Assembly: GCF_007595705.1 (NCBI RefSeq)
Contig: NZ_NISY01000005.1
Location: 422,981 to 486,980 of the forward strand
Direction of reading: 5' to 3'
Source of the DNA: Streptomyces sp. SAJ15
Lineage (GTDB): Bacteria; Actinomycetota; Actinomycetes; Streptomycetales; Streptomycetaceae
Length of the DNA: 64,000 nt
Positions 49,516 to 58,657 of this stretch are shown here, piece by piece. Positions within the stretch are counted from its first letter, which is position 1. The number at the start of each line of letters is the position of its first letter. Position numbers and translations under genes: made by a program. The notes under the pieces were generated by a model. It made no database searches and was not told the DNA's origin. It saw nothing but the letters and a program-made list of their open reading frames with translations.

Positions 49516-50730
49516 CTACGACACGACCCTGAGCAGCCTGTTCGGCGTGCCCCAGGCCGGGTTGGAGATCCTGTTCGGGATGGCGTTCCGGATCAGCGCG
49601 GAGGCGACCTGGCTGGGGGTGGCCCGCGGATGCCCGGCGAGGTAGACGGCGGCGGCACCCGCGACGTGCGGGGTGGCCATCGAGGTGCCGGACATGGTCT
49701 GGGTCGCCCGGTCACCGCGGTTCGCGGCCGAGACGATGTCCGAGCCCGGTGCGTAGAGGTCCACCGCCGGGCCGTAGTTGGAGAAGCCCGACTGCTGGTC
49801 GTAGGCGGTGCTGGAGGCGACGGTGATCGCCTCCGGAACGCGGGCCGGCGAGACCCGCCGGGCGTCGGTGGACTCGTTGCCCGCCGCGACGGCGACGGTG
49901 ATGCCGGAGGCGACCGCCCGCTTCACCGCGGCGTCCAGCGCCCAGTCGACGCCGCCGCCGAGGCTCAGGTTGGCGACCGACGGGCCCCGGTGGTGCGCGA
50001 TCATCCAGTCGATGCCCGCGACGATCTGCTCGGTGGTGCCGCGCCCCCGGTTGTCCAGCACCCGGACCGCGACGATCTTCGCCTTCTTGGCGACGCCGTA
50101 CCGGGCGCCGGCGATGGTGCCCGCGACATGGGTGCCGTGGCCCTGGCCGTCGCTGGCGTCGTTGTCGTTGTCGACGGCGTCGAAGCCGGAGACCGCGCGC
50201 CCCTGGAAGTCCTGGTGGCTCACGCGCACACCGGTGTCGATGACGTACGCCGTGACGCCCGTGCCGGCGTTGTCGGGGAAGGTGTACCTTCCGTCGCGCG
50301 CGCCACGCGTCTGGTCGATCCGATCCAGGCCCCACGACGGGGGGTTGACCTGCGTGGCCTCGATGCTGAACCGCTGGTTCTGGACCACCTTGGCGACCGC
50401 CGGGTCGGCGGCAAGCTGCTTGGCCTCGGTCTCGCTCAGCCCGCTGGCGGAGAAGCCGTTGACCGCGGAGTCGTAGCTGCGGCGCAGTCTGCCGCCGTAC
50501 TCCTCGGCCAGGTCCTCGCCCTCGGCGGCGGCCTTGATGCTCTTGCCGCCCTTCAGCAGCACGATGTAGCTGCCGTCGACGGCGTCCTTGGACTCGGTGC
50601 CGTACACCGTGCCCTCGGCGGGCGTCGACGCGCCGGCCGGAAGGGCGACGAAGGCGCCCGCGGTCACCGCGGCGGCCGCGGCTATGCCCAGAACGATCTT
50701 CCGCTTGCCGACACGCTTGTGTGTGGCCAT
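49516..50730 (-). CDS. Secreted subtilisin-like serine protease (S8, proteinase-K-like)
   Basis: 404 residues from ATG 50730; GAGGAGGAA precedes it. A signal peptide covers about residues 1-34 (VLGIAAAAAVTAGAFVALPAGAS). An inhibitor-I9 propeptide (about 40-125: SYIVLLKGGKSI, YDSAVNGFSASGL) is followed by the mature S8 domain. The triad is Asp in AYVIDTGVRVSH, His in GHGTHVAGTIAG and Ser in GTSMATPHVAGAA. Oxyanion Asn lies in VAAGNEST. The enzyme is autoprocessed after export. It has a 331-base upstream region without a gene that contains a perfect dyad. Confidence 0.94.
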   Translation of the reverse strand: MATHKRVGKRKIVLGIAAAAAVTAGAFVALPAGASTPAEGTVYGTESKDAVDGSYIVLLKGGKSIKAAAEGEDLAEEYGGRLRRSYDSAVNGFSASGLSETEAKQLAADPAVAKVVQNQRFSIEATQVNPPSWGLDRIDQTRGARDGRYTFPDNAGTGVTAYVIDTGVRVSHQDFQGRAVSGFDAVDNDNDASDGQGHGTHVAGTIAGARYGVAKKAKIVAVRVLDNRGRGTTEQIVAGIDWMIAHHRGPSVANLSLGGGVDWALDAAVKRAVASGITVAVAAGNESTDARRVSPARVPEAITVASSTAYDQQSGFSNYGPAVDLYAPGSDIVSAANRGDRATQTMSGTSMATPHVAGAAAVYLAGHPRATPSQVASALIRNAIPNRISNPAWGTPNRLLRVVS

Positions 50731-50899
50731 GACGAGGTTCCTCCTCGTAGAGGTTGTGGGGGGAACTCGGGCACGACGGCGTCGAGATGTCGCACGCCAT
50801 TCGGAACTTGAGGTTCCGGGTGCCTGAGTTGATCGAAACCCTGACCGATCAGCCCACGTAATTCAAGTTCCACGAGGGAAACCAGGGCTGGGTGTGACA

Positions 50900-50918
50900 T
50901 TCGCAACGCCCTTGCGAA
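50900..50918. promoter_or_regulatory. Perfect dyad upstream of the protease gene
   Basis: TTCGCAA-CGCCC-TTGCGAA is a perfect 7-bp inverted repeat with a 5-base centre. It lies 170 bases upstream of the protease start and 144 bases beyond the end of the neighbouring phosphatase gene. It looks like an operator for a dimeric regulator. The rest of the 331-base gap (50731-51061) shows no gene. Confidence 0.45.
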
Positions 50919-51061
50919 CCAATGGAGTCCACCGGTCCACGGCGACGCGACGAGGGCCCACGAACCCCGCCCGACGCATCCGACATGCCGCGATCCGACC
51001 TGCCGGGAGAGCGGCGCCAGCCATGTGACCTGCGGTTTGCCGTCAGGCGATTGACGGGTTG

Positions 51062-53215
51062 TCAGTCTCCGGGGCGCGAGGCGGCGGCGGTCGACGGCGG
51101 CCCGGTCCGCAGCAGCAGCATGGCGATGTCGTCGGTGTACCGACCGCCGGGCCAGGTGCGGTGGATGAGGCGGTCGATGAGACCGTCGAGGTCCTGGTCG
51201 CTGTGGTCGCCGAGTTGGTGGGCGAGGCCGGTGGCGATCTGGCCGGAGTCGGCGCCCGGCACCTCGATCAGTCCGTCGGTGTAGAGAGCGAGGGTCATTC
51301 CGCGCGTGAGAGTCAGACCGGTGACGGGATAGGAGATGTCGATGTCGACGCCGAGCAGGGGCCCGGGGTCGAGCGCCAGCACCTCGGCCGGCCGGCCGGG
51401 GCGGTGCAGAAACGGTGGGGGATGGCCCGCGCTGGCCAGGGTGGCCTGCTGGCGGGTGAGGTCGAGGTGGACGTAGAGGCAGGAGGCGAGCAGGTCGGTC
51501 TCCAGGTCGGCCAGGACGCGGTTGGTGCTGGCGAGGACCTGGTCGGGTGAGGCGCCGGCGGTGGCGTGGATGGCGGTGCGGACCTGGCCCATGAGCGCGG
51601 CGGCGGCGACGTTGTGCCCCTGGACGTCGCCGATGACGGCCGCGACGGTGGTGGCGTCGAGTCGGATGACGTCGTAGAAGTCGCCGCCGATGTCCATGCC
51701 GTGACTGGCCGGCAGGTACCGGGCGGCGATCCGCAGCCCCGGCACGGTCGGCAGGCTGTGCGGGAGGAGGGCCTGCTGGAGGCCGTGGGCGAGGTCGTGT
51801 GCGGCGTCGTAGAGGCGGGCGCGGTCCAAGGCCTGGGCGACCAGGCCGGCCAGGGAGGTGAGGACGGCGCGTTCGTCGGCGGTGAAGGTGCGCGGGTGGT
51901 CGTAGGAGAGGATGCAGCAGCCGACGGGGCGGCCGTGGATGAGCAGCGGCAGGAACGCCCACGCCTGCTTGTCGCTGATCTGCGGGGCCCGCGGATAGCG
52001 GCGGGCCATCTCCTCGGGGCTGGCGAAGAAGGACGGGACACCGCTGGCCAGCACCTGCCCGGCGGGGGTGAGGTCGGTGTCCAGGGGCAGGCCGTCGAGG
52101 CGGTCGATGACCTGCTGGTCGTAGCCGTGGTGACCGGTGATCTTCAGCCGGCCGGCGTCGGCGGCGGACAGCACCAGGCCGTCGGCGCCGAACGCGGGCA
52201 GGACCTGGTCGGCGACCAGCTCGACGACGTCGCGGACGGCGACGGTCTCGGTCAGCGCGGCCGCCAGGTGCACCAGTTGGAAGAGCCGTCCGGCCTGGGC
52301 GGCGCGGGTGGGGCTCGGGTCGCCGGGTTCCCGCTCCCCGGCCGGCCGGGACCGTTCGCGGCCGGCCGCCGGGGCGCGGCTGATACGGGCGCTGATGCCG
52401 CTGGCGTCCGGGTAGAGCTCGAAGTGCAACCAGCTGTCCGGTGGGCGCAGGGCGACGAAGGCCACCGGGTCGCGACTGATCACGGCGGTGCGGTAGTGGT
52501 CCTCCACGACGGGGTCGTCCAGCCAGGGCAGGGACTGCCAGGGCCGGGTGCCCAGCAGCTGGCTCGCATCGCGGTCGAGCAGCGCCGCGGCCGTGGCGGT
52601 CAGGAAGGTGATCCGGCCCTCCAGGTCCAGGGCCAGTCCCCCTTCCGGCAGGCGCTCGGCGTAGTCCGCGGCGGCCTGCGAGGGCTGGCCGCCACCCGCG
52701 TCGGACCCGGCGACCGGGACGAACCGGGGCTCGTCGGGCACGACGGGCGGAGCGGCGGCCTCGTCCAGGACGCGGGCGATACGTCGGGCGGCGGCGGTGA
52801 TGTGGCCCAGCTCGCGGCGAGTGGCGCTCTCCGGGTGGCTGGCGGGCCACAGCAGGAGCATGGTGCCCCAGCTACGGGACCGGCCGAGCAGGGGCGCGGC
52901 GGCGAGCGCGAAGCGGTACGGCAGGCTCGCGGCGGCGCGTGGGTAGATCCGCGTCAGCTCCTCCTGGGAGGCCACCCACACCAGACGGCCCTCGCGGACC
53001 GCGTCGGTGACCGGGGCCGGCGCGTTCAGCGGCATCCGGCGCCACGGCCACCCCAGCTCCAGCGGCACCCCGCAGACCACCGCGAGGCCCAGCGTCCGCG
53101 TCGCCTCGTCCAGGAGGTAGACGCGGCCCGCGGAGGCACCGGTGCGCCGCACGGTGTCGGCCAGGACCTCGTCCAGCGACTCGACGCCTTCGGGGCTCTC
53201 ACCACGGCCGGACAT
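51062..53215 (-). CDS. GAF-PAS-GAF-SpoIIE (PP2C) sensor phosphatase
   Basis: 717 residues from ATG 53215; the frame extends upstream into a basic, unlikely tail. GAF 1 (about 15-165) is followed by a PAS-like domain (about 205-290, GGLALDLEGRITFLTATAAALLDRD). GAF 2 covers about 330-485 (LVLSAADAGRLKITGHHGYDQQ, FLPLLIHGRPVGCCILSYD). The C-terminal PP2C domain (about 500-705) has GMDIGGDFYDVI, VIGDVQGHNVAAAALMG and ALYTDGLIEV. There is no HATPase domain at the C-terminus, unlike the phosphatase at the window start. Cytoplasmic. It probably regulates a SigB-like partner-switching module that is not in this window. Confidence 0.9.
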   Translation of the reverse strand: MSGRGESPEGVESLDEVLADTVRRTGASAGRVYLLDEATRTLGLAVVCGVPLELGWPWRRMPLNAPAPVTDAVREGRLVWVASQEELTRIYPRAAASLPYRFALAAAPLLGRSRSWGTMLLLWPASHPESATRRELGHITAAARRIARVLDEAAAPPVVPDEPRFVPVAGSDAGGGQPSQAAADYAERLPEGGLALDLEGRITFLTATAAALLDRDASQLLGTRPWQSLPWLDDPVVEDHYRTAVISRDPVAFVALRPPDSWLHFELYPDASGISARISRAPAAGRERSRPAGEREPGDPSPTRAAQAGRLFQLVHLAAALTETVAVRDVVELVADQVLPAFGADGLVLSAADAGRLKITGHHGYDQQVIDRLDGLPLDTDLTPAGQVLASGVPSFFASPEEMARRYPRAPQISDKQAWAFLPLLIHGRPVGCCILSYDHPRTFTADERAVLTSLAGLVAQALDRARLYDAAHDLAHGLQQALLPHSLPTVPGLRIAARYLPASHGMDIGGDFYDVIRLDATTVAAVIGDVQGHNVAAAALMGQVRTAIHATAGASPDQVLASTNRVLADLETDLLASCLYVHLDLTRQQATLASAGHPPPFLHRPGRPAEVLALDPGPLLGVDIDISYPVTGLTLTRGMTLALYTDGLIEVPGADSGQIATGLAHQLGDHSDQDLDGLIDRLIHRTWPGGRYTDDIAMLLLRTGPPSTAAASRPGD

Positions 53216-53558
53216 CGCGGCTCTCCGACCGCGGGCGCGCCCCGCCGGTCCCGGGCCGCGGCCGCGGCCGGGCATCGCGGGACACCGACCGTGGCATGGC
53301 GACCGACCGCGGCCGAGGAGCGCGGAACCGTGACCCTGGCCGGGCGGCGCAGGCCCTCATACCAGGACGATACGCCCGGAGCGTGGCGTCTGCCCCGACC
53401 GACGGGGGCCGTCCGGCCCACGGGCGCCCCGGCCGCGCCACGGCGTCGGCACGGCCTCGCGGACCACGGTCGTCGTCCCCGGCAGCGGGTCGGACACCGC
53501 GGCGCCGACACCCCCGGAATCCTCAAGGCTCCGGCGCCGGACACGGGGCTCCGGACAC

Positions 53559-53691
53559 CGGGCGCCAGACACCGGGCGCCGGGCGCCAGACACCGACCAC
53601 CGGATTCCCGGACCTGGGCCCCGGGCCACGGCTCGGCCCCGGGCCACGGCTCGGACGCCGGGCGCCGGGTGCCGGGTGCCGGGTGCCGGGT
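53559..53691. repeat. Cluster of short GC-rich tandem repeats
   Basis: Three nested units sit in a 480-base gap (53216-53696) that has no supportable gene. CCGGGCGCCAGACACC occurs twice (53559, 53579). An 18-base unit starting CCCCGGGCCACGGCTC occurs in tandem at 53619 and 53637. A 7-base unit GCCGGG(T/C) occurs five times (53657-53691), running almost into the stop codon of the next minus-strand gene. Probably replication-slippage products. Confidence 0.75.
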
Positions 53692-53696
53692 GCCTG

Positions 53697-54731
53697 TCAC
53701 AGCCGGTCGAGCAACTCTCGTTTCTTCTGCTCGAACTCGGCGGTGGTGAGGACCCCGGCCGCGTGCAGCTCACCGAGCCTGGCTATCTGGTCGAGGACGC
53801 CCGCAGCCGGAGCGGGGGACGGGGAGGGGGCCGGAGACGGGGGCGCGGTCGGCGGGGCCGTCGCGGTCCGTCCGAGTGAGCCCACGGCCAGCCGCAGCGC
53901 CTCGTCGAGCCGTGCCAGGTCCTCCTCCTTGAGGCGCTCGAATTCCAGGACGAGACCCCTCATGGTCTCGACCCGCAGCACGCCGTGGGTGAGCTTCTGG
54001 CTGCCGGCCGCCATCCTGATCTCGGCGAGGTGGAGGACGAACAGATCCTCTCCGGAGAACCTGGTCCTGACGAACAGGAGCCGCTGGTTGGTGAGGAGGA
54101 CCGTGCCCAGGTCGCTGCCGACGAAGCACTCCGCCACGACGAAGAGCTGCTCGCCACCGAGGAGGAGGCCGGGCAGCCGCTTGAGGACGTACCAGCAGCG
54201 GTCGCCCGTGGCCGAGGCGAGGGCGGCGGCCATGATGTCCTCACGGGCGGCCGCCTCCGGACCGAGCTTCTGCGCGAGTCGGGCGATGTGCCGCTGTTCC
54301 GCGGCGTGCGCGCGTACGGCCCGCTCCTCCTCGGCCCGTGCCCGGGCGACACCCTGCCGGGTCAGCCAGGCCAGCAGGGGATCGGCCGCGGCCTCGTAGG
54401 CGGCCGCCACGTCGACGCCCTGGGCCTCGTTCGTGGCCACGACATGACGGAGGTGCTCAGCGAGGCCACGGAACGCCTCCCGCTGCCCGTGGCCGAAGCC
54501 GATCGTGTCGGGGTCCTCGTCGGAGCCCGCCGGGACCAGGGCGCGCCCGCCGAAGCACAGCTGAAGGTGTCCGCGCCGCAGCCGGGTCGCGTCCTTGAAC
54601 TCGACGTCGGATAACGCCTGGAGCGGCAGCACGCGCGGCGGGAGGGGTTCCGGCCTACGGTCCGTCCGACAGACCGTGAGCGACGCCGGACCGAGCTCGA
54701 TCCAGCCGCCCACACCCTCGTACCTGACCAT
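53697..54731 (-). CDS. DUF4429-like protein with C-terminal SHOCT helix
   Basis: 344 residues from ATG 54731. The N-terminal part (MVRYEGVGGWIELGPASLTVCR then LPLQALSDVEFKDATRLRRGHLQLC) is a PH-like beta domain as in DUF4429. A second PH-like region (LFVVAECFVGSDLGTVLLTNQRLLFVRTRF) lies in the middle. A Pro/Ala linker ends in a SHOCT hairpin (LDQIARLGELHAAGVLTTAEFEQKKRELLDRL). SHOCT modules mediate oligomer or membrane contacts; no enzymatic function is evident. The terminal repeats in the DNA begin immediately after its stop. Confidence 0.8.
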   Translation of the reverse strand: MVRYEGVGGWIELGPASLTVCRTDRRPEPLPPRVLPLQALSDVEFKDATRLRRGHLQLCFGGRALVPAGSDEDPDTIGFGHGQREAFRGLAEHLRHVVATNEAQGVDVAAAYEAAADPLLAWLTRQGVARARAEEERAVRAHAAEQRHIARLAQKLGPEAAAREDIMAAALASATGDRCWYVLKRLPGLLLGGEQLFVVAECFVGSDLGTVLLTNQRLLFVRTRFSGEDLFVLHLAEIRMAAGSQKLTHGVLRVETMRGLVLEFERLKEEDLARLDEALRLAVGSLGRTATAPPTAPPSPAPSPSPAPAAGVLDQIARLGELHAAGVLTTAEFEQKKRELLDRL

Positions 54732-54823
54732 CGAGCAGCCCCCCACACGTTCGATTCCGTTGCCGGACAGTGTACGGACGCCTCGTATCACGCCCCCGTC
54801 AGTCGGGACGGCGGAGGACGCGC

Positions 54824-55369
54824 TCAGTCCTCTCCGGTGGCGACGATGACGACGGCATGGCCGTTGCCGATGCCGACCACGGCGGCGTCGAACGTCGCCT
54901 CGGTGACCGGCTTCCAGGAGACGTTGCCGTGTCGGCCCTCGCGGTACGCGGCGTAGCCGTTGGCGCGCCAGTCGGCGTGCGTCCCGAGCATGGCCGCCAG
55001 CCCCTCGCCGATGGCGTCGGCCACGGGGCGCATCGGTCCGTCGCCTCCCTTCGCATGGACGAGGTTCCGGATCAGCGTGGCGGCCGTCCAGGGTGCCACC
55101 TCGTGCGGCGGGATCCGCCGGTCCAGGGCGGACTCCATCTGCTCGGGGCCGCGCGGGGCACCGTGTCCATGACGGCGGTGGCCGCGGTGCGGCGCGAGCA
55201 ACCCGGTGGGCGCCAGGACGTCCCAGCACAGCTGCCCGTGGCCGCGGCCGTCGTCCGGTCCGAGGTGGACGATCCGGTCCGCGTACTCGCCCCACTCCCT
55301 CAGCCACATGCCGAGGTCCGCGCCCGGCCCCAGGTCGTACGCCGGTGGCGGCTCGAACGACAGGCCCAT
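54824..55369 (-). CDS. Hypothetical protein, 181 residues
   Basis: Start ATG 55369 with GGGAGGGGAGG upstream. Not recognised. Visible features are LGMWLREWGEYADRIVHLG, a His/Gly/Arg-rich loop (LLAPHRGHRRHGHGAP) around residues 65-80, and a regular alpha/beta second half (TAATLIRNLVHAKGG, TEATFDAAVVGIGNGHAVVIV). No signal peptide or membrane segment, so it is probably a soluble cytosolic protein. It lies 92 bases upstream of the DUF4429-like gene in the same direction. Confidence 0.65.
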   Translation of the reverse strand: MGLSFEPPPAYDLGPGADLGMWLREWGEYADRIVHLGPDDGRGHGQLCWDVLAPTGLLAPHRGHRRHGHGAPRGPEQMESALDRRIPPHEVAPWTAATLIRNLVHAKGGDGPMRPVADAIGEGLAAMLGTHADWRANGYAAYREGRHGNVSWKPVTEATFDAAVVGIGNGHAVVIVATGED

Positions 55370-55583
55370 GGCCTCCCCTCCCTTCGGCTCGCACCGCACA
55401 GCGGACACGGATGTCCGAAAGGCGGTGCTTGTGGCGCGCGCTGACGGTTCCTAGTCTCGCGCTAGCGGTCGGCCGGCCGGGCCCCGGGGCACCGACCGCG
55501 GTGGGGCGGCTCCGTCCGTCACACGGAACCGAACCACCTCGCGGCCGCGACGACCTTCGGAACCCGACGAGAAAGGCCAAGGG

Positions 55584-56159
55584 ATGCGCTCGATCCGCCA
55601 TGGGTTGCTCACCGCCGCCGGCTGCGCCGCGTTGGCCGCCCTTTCCGCACCGGCAGCCATCGCCCAACCCACCTCCGCGAGCCAGCACACGCGGGCCGTC
55701 GAACAGCCCACGCCGGCCGTCTCCCCGACCGGCCGGACCCTCGCGGACGCCATCGTCCCCGGCGTCCCGTACCACCTGGTCGAGACCCGGACCGGCCGGG
55801 GCGTCGACTTCGCGGCCCGCGCTGACGAGGACTACACCCTGCTCGCCGACTCGGGCGACAGGCGGGGAACCGCCGTGGTCTTCACCAAGAAGGGCGACGG
55901 CTACACCGTCACCTCGACACGCTCCCACCGGAGCGGATACGACACATGGTGCGCCGTCGACAACGGGATCAGGCTGGCCAGGAAGAGCGAGTGCGCCACC
56001 GTCTGGCGTCTGTCCAACTGGTACCCCGGCTTCCTGCTCGAAGCGGACGGGAAGTACCCGACCTACCCCGCGAAGGGGAGGGCGTGGCTGGAGGGACACG
56101 GCGTCGACCTTCCCGCCGGTAGGGAGTTCGCCTACTTCAAGGCCGTCGAGACCTCGTAG
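55584..56159 (+). CDS. Hypothetical secreted protein, 191 residues
   Basis: ATG 55584 with AAGG/AAGGG upstream. A Sec signal peptide (RSIRHGLLTAAGCAALAALSAPAAIAQP) is cleaved near residue 28. The mature part is rich in beta strands with aromatic motifs (YHLVETRTGRGVDFAARA, WRLSNWYPGFLLEADGKYPTYP) and one Cys pair (WCAVDN, SECATVW) that could form a disulfide. The pattern is suggestive of a small carbohydrate- or ligand-binding beta fold, but the family is not recognised. Convergent with the phosphatase gene that ends 17 bases away. Confidence 0.75.
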   Translation: MRSIRHGLLTAAGCAALAALSAPAAIAQPTSASQHTRAVEQPTPAVSPTGRTLADAIVPGVPYHLVETRTGRGVDFAARADEDYTLLADSGDRRGTAVVFTKKGDGYTVTSTRSHRSGYDTWCAVDNGIRLARKSECATVWRLSNWYPGFLLEADGKYPTYPAKGRAWLEGHGVDLPAGREFAYFKAVETS

Positions 56160-56175
56160 GCGAAACGCCGCACGC

Positions 56176-58260
56176 TCAGCGGGGCACGGACGACCTCCGC
56201 TGTCGCCGCCCGACCCGCGCGAGGACCAGAACGGTGTCGTCGGCGGGCTGGTCGGGCAGCAGACGCGTGATGATGTGGTCCGTCATCGCCTCCAAGGGGC
56301 CGGACGCCCGGCCGAGTTCGGCGCGCAACGCGCTCAGGCCGGCTTCGACGTCCCGACCTCGTGCCTCGATGAGGCCGTCGGTGTAGAGGGCCAGGGTCGC
56401 GTTCTCGGGGATTTCGATCTCCGTTACGCCGAAGGGGCAGCCGCCGACGCCGAGGGGGACGCCCAGGACGTCGTCGACCGTCTCGATTGCGCCGTCCGGA
56501 CGCAGCACCAGGGGTGGCGGGTGCCCGGCACTGGCGATGCGGGCGCGGCCGGTGGTCGGGTCGTACACGATGTAGAGGCAGGTGGCGAGCTCGATGCCGG
56601 CCTCCAGGGTGCACGCGTCGAGCTCCGTCAGCAGCTCCGTGGGGTCGAGGTCGCGCCTGGCCAGGGTCTTGGCGGTGATCCTGAGCCGCCCCATGGCGGC
56701 GGCGGCCGGCACACCGTGTCCCATGACGTCGCCCACCACCAGGGCGACCCGTTCGCCGGGCAGCACGATCGCGTCGTACCAGTCGCCGCCGACCTCGGTG
56801 ATCCGGCCGCCGGGGATGTACCGGTGGGCCATCTCCACATACGGTCCGGTGTCGAGCGCGCTGGGCAGCAGGGCGCGTTGGAGGGTCAGCGCGATGTTCT
56901 GCACACGGCTGTACAGGCGTGCGTTGTCCAGGCAGATCGCGGCGCGGGAGGCGAGCTCGCCGGCGAGGCTGAGATCGTCCCGGGTGAACGGCTGGCGGGC
57001 CGCGGACCGTCCGAACATGGCGAGCCCCTGCACCGTGCCCCTGGCGATGAGCGGCGCGAAGAGGATCCAGGCCACCCGGCTCTCGGCCAGCAGCCGTGCG
57101 CGCGACTCGATCAGGACGGTCCGGCGCACCAGCTCCGCGTCCACCTCGGCGGCGATCGGGCGGCCGGTTCGGAGCACGTCGTGGACGACCGAGCCCGGCG
57201 GGTAGGTCACCGTCTCCCTTCCGCTGACGAGTTCGATGGCGGGAGGCGGGAGGATGGTCCCGGACGCGATCCGGCGGGTGACCAGCGGCAGGGCCGGGTC
57301 GAACAGCTCGGACTCGTCCGCCCACTCCACGAGCTCCACCACCGAGCCGTCGCAGAAGTCCGGCATCGCCGTCTCGACCAGCTCCCGGGCCGTGAGGTTC
57401 ACATTCAACGTGGTGCCGATCCGGGCGGCGGCGCGGTCCAGCAGGGCCAGCCGCTGGCGGCTGGCGGTGGCCTCCAGAATGGCCCGCTCCCGGTCGGTGA
57501 CGTCCACCATCAGCCCACCCACCCCGGGCCGCGAGTCGAGCGCCTGGCTGAGTGGGAAGAAGCTGACCGACCGCACCTGGTCACGGTCCGGATACCCCCG
57601 GGTACGCAGCCCCACCAGCGCCCCCACGACGGGCTCGCCACCGGCGGCGACGGCGCGGAGCATGCGCTGGTACTCGCCGCCGTCCGACATCACCATGATC
57701 TCGTCCATGCGCCGCCCGAGATGCGCCTCCACGGGCAGCCCGTCCATGTCCGCCAGGGCCTGGTTGAGATGGATGTACCGGAGTTCCGGGTCGAGCATGA
57801 CCAGCCCGATGGGGCAGGTCTCGAAGAGGGCGTCGAGGAAGGCCAGATTGGTCTTGACCCGATCGAGCTCGTCGCTGCGGCTCGCCAGACCCATCACCGC
57901 CGAGTGCCCCTCGACCCCGGACACCGTGAAGACCCGGAAGCCGCAGTCGAAGGTCGCGCCCGCCCGGTCCCGCGCCCTCAGCCGACCCCGCCAGTACCCC
58001 TCGGCACGGCCCTGCTCCAGCATCCAGGCGCACGACGGAGAGGCGTCCCCGGACGCGTCGGCGAAGAGCACGGCCCCCGGCTGGGACAGGACCTCGGCGG
58101 GTTCGTAACCGAAGAGCTCCCGCGCGCCGGGGCCCCAGAAACAGATCCGGTCCACGTCGTCGAAGCCGAAGACGGCCACCGGTACGTGCTGGAGCAGAGT
58201 GCCCGGCTCAGACCAGAAGGGGCCGTGCAGCCTCCCGCCCCCCGGCCGATCCGACGGCAC
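56176..58260 (-). CDS. PAS-PAS-GAF-SpoIIE (PP2C) sensor phosphatase
   Basis: 694 residues from GTG 58260 (GAAAGGGGG upstream). PAS 1 (about 20-120, VPVAVFGFDDVDRICFWG, ARELFGYEPAEVL) and PAS 2 (about 140-255, DALFETCPIGLVMLDPELRYIHLN) are followed by a GAF domain (about 275-430). The SpoIIE domain (about 440-690) has ITEVGGDWYDAI, VVGDVMGHGVPAAAAMG and ALYTDGLIEARG. No HATPase at the end. Its GAF-SpoIIE part is close in sequence to the phosphatase at the start of the window (shared LTARELVETA / TRTTRELAEMA, RAAICLDNAR). The two are probably paralogues. Confidence 0.92.
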   Translation of the reverse strand: MPSDRPGGGRLHGPFWSEPGTLLQHVPVAVFGFDDVDRICFWGPGARELFGYEPAEVLSQPGAVLFADASGDASPSCAWMLEQGRAEGYWRGRLRARDRAGATFDCGFRVFTVSGVEGHSAVMGLASRSDELDRVKTNLAFLDALFETCPIGLVMLDPELRYIHLNQALADMDGLPVEAHLGRRMDEIMVMSDGGEYQRMLRAVAAGGEPVVGALVGLRTRGYPDRDQVRSVSFFPLSQALDSRPGVGGLMVDVTDRERAILEATASRQRLALLDRAAARIGTTLNVNLTARELVETAMPDFCDGSVVELVEWADESELFDPALPLVTRRIASGTILPPPAIELVSGRETVTYPPGSVVHDVLRTGRPIAAEVDAELVRRTVLIESRARLLAESRVAWILFAPLIARGTVQGLAMFGRSAARQPFTRDDLSLAGELASRAAICLDNARLYSRVQNIALTLQRALLPSALDTGPYVEMAHRYIPGGRITEVGGDWYDAIVLPGERVALVVGDVMGHGVPAAAAMGRLRITAKTLARRDLDPTELLTELDACTLEAGIELATCLYIVYDPTTGRARIASAGHPPPLVLRPDGAIETVDDVLGVPLGVGGCPFGVTEIEIPENATLALYTDGLIEARGRDVEAGLSALRAELGRASGPLEAMTDHIITRLLPDQPADDTVLVLARVGRRQRRSSVPR

Positions 58261-58504
58261 GAGACGCCCCCTTTCACCCCCCGCTCCCCCACGGCTTCCG
58301 GCCCCCCTCGCGGGTCGTTAACCATTATCCCGGTCGTGTTCCCTCCGAGGCGCGTCGCCGCCACCCGTCCTCACCGCACAGCACACGGTCGGTGACGGAG
58401 AGCGTCCGAAGCACGGGCGGGGCGGCGCGAGGGACGCTTTCCGGCCGCGTACGCGGGAGCCGCGAGCCGGGTAGCCGCGTACGGGGGAGCGGTACCCCGG
58501 ATTT

Positions 58505-58560
58505 CGGCGCCCGAGGTCCCGGCGCCCGAGGTCCCGGCGCCCGGGGTCCCGGCGCCCGGG
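58505..58560. repeat. 15-bp tandem repeat, 3.7 copies
   Basis: The unit CGGCGCCCGAGGTCC starts at 58505, 58520, 58535 (one change) and 58550 (partial). It lies in a 397-base gap (58261-58657) that has no convincing gene. Just upstream (58446-58490) a diverged pair of GCCGCGTACG(C/G)GGGAGC occurs. The gap also holds a possible promoter for the minus-strand phosphatase gene (TTAACCATTATCC, about 58319-58331). Confidence 0.8.
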
Positions 58561-58657
58561 AGAAAGTGAACGCCACGGGCGTCACACCACGGTAGGTCCA
58601 TGGGATCGTTGAGAGGCCAAGTACGCACGGGAGTACGGAAGTTCGCACGGGGGAATC

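Noticed and set aside
53296..54399. Plus-strand frame of 367 codons over the repeat island and the DUF4429-like gene
   Set aside because: It is low-complexity Arg/Pro/Ala translation of repeats, then antisense to a gene with clear PH-like and SHOCT features on the minus strand.
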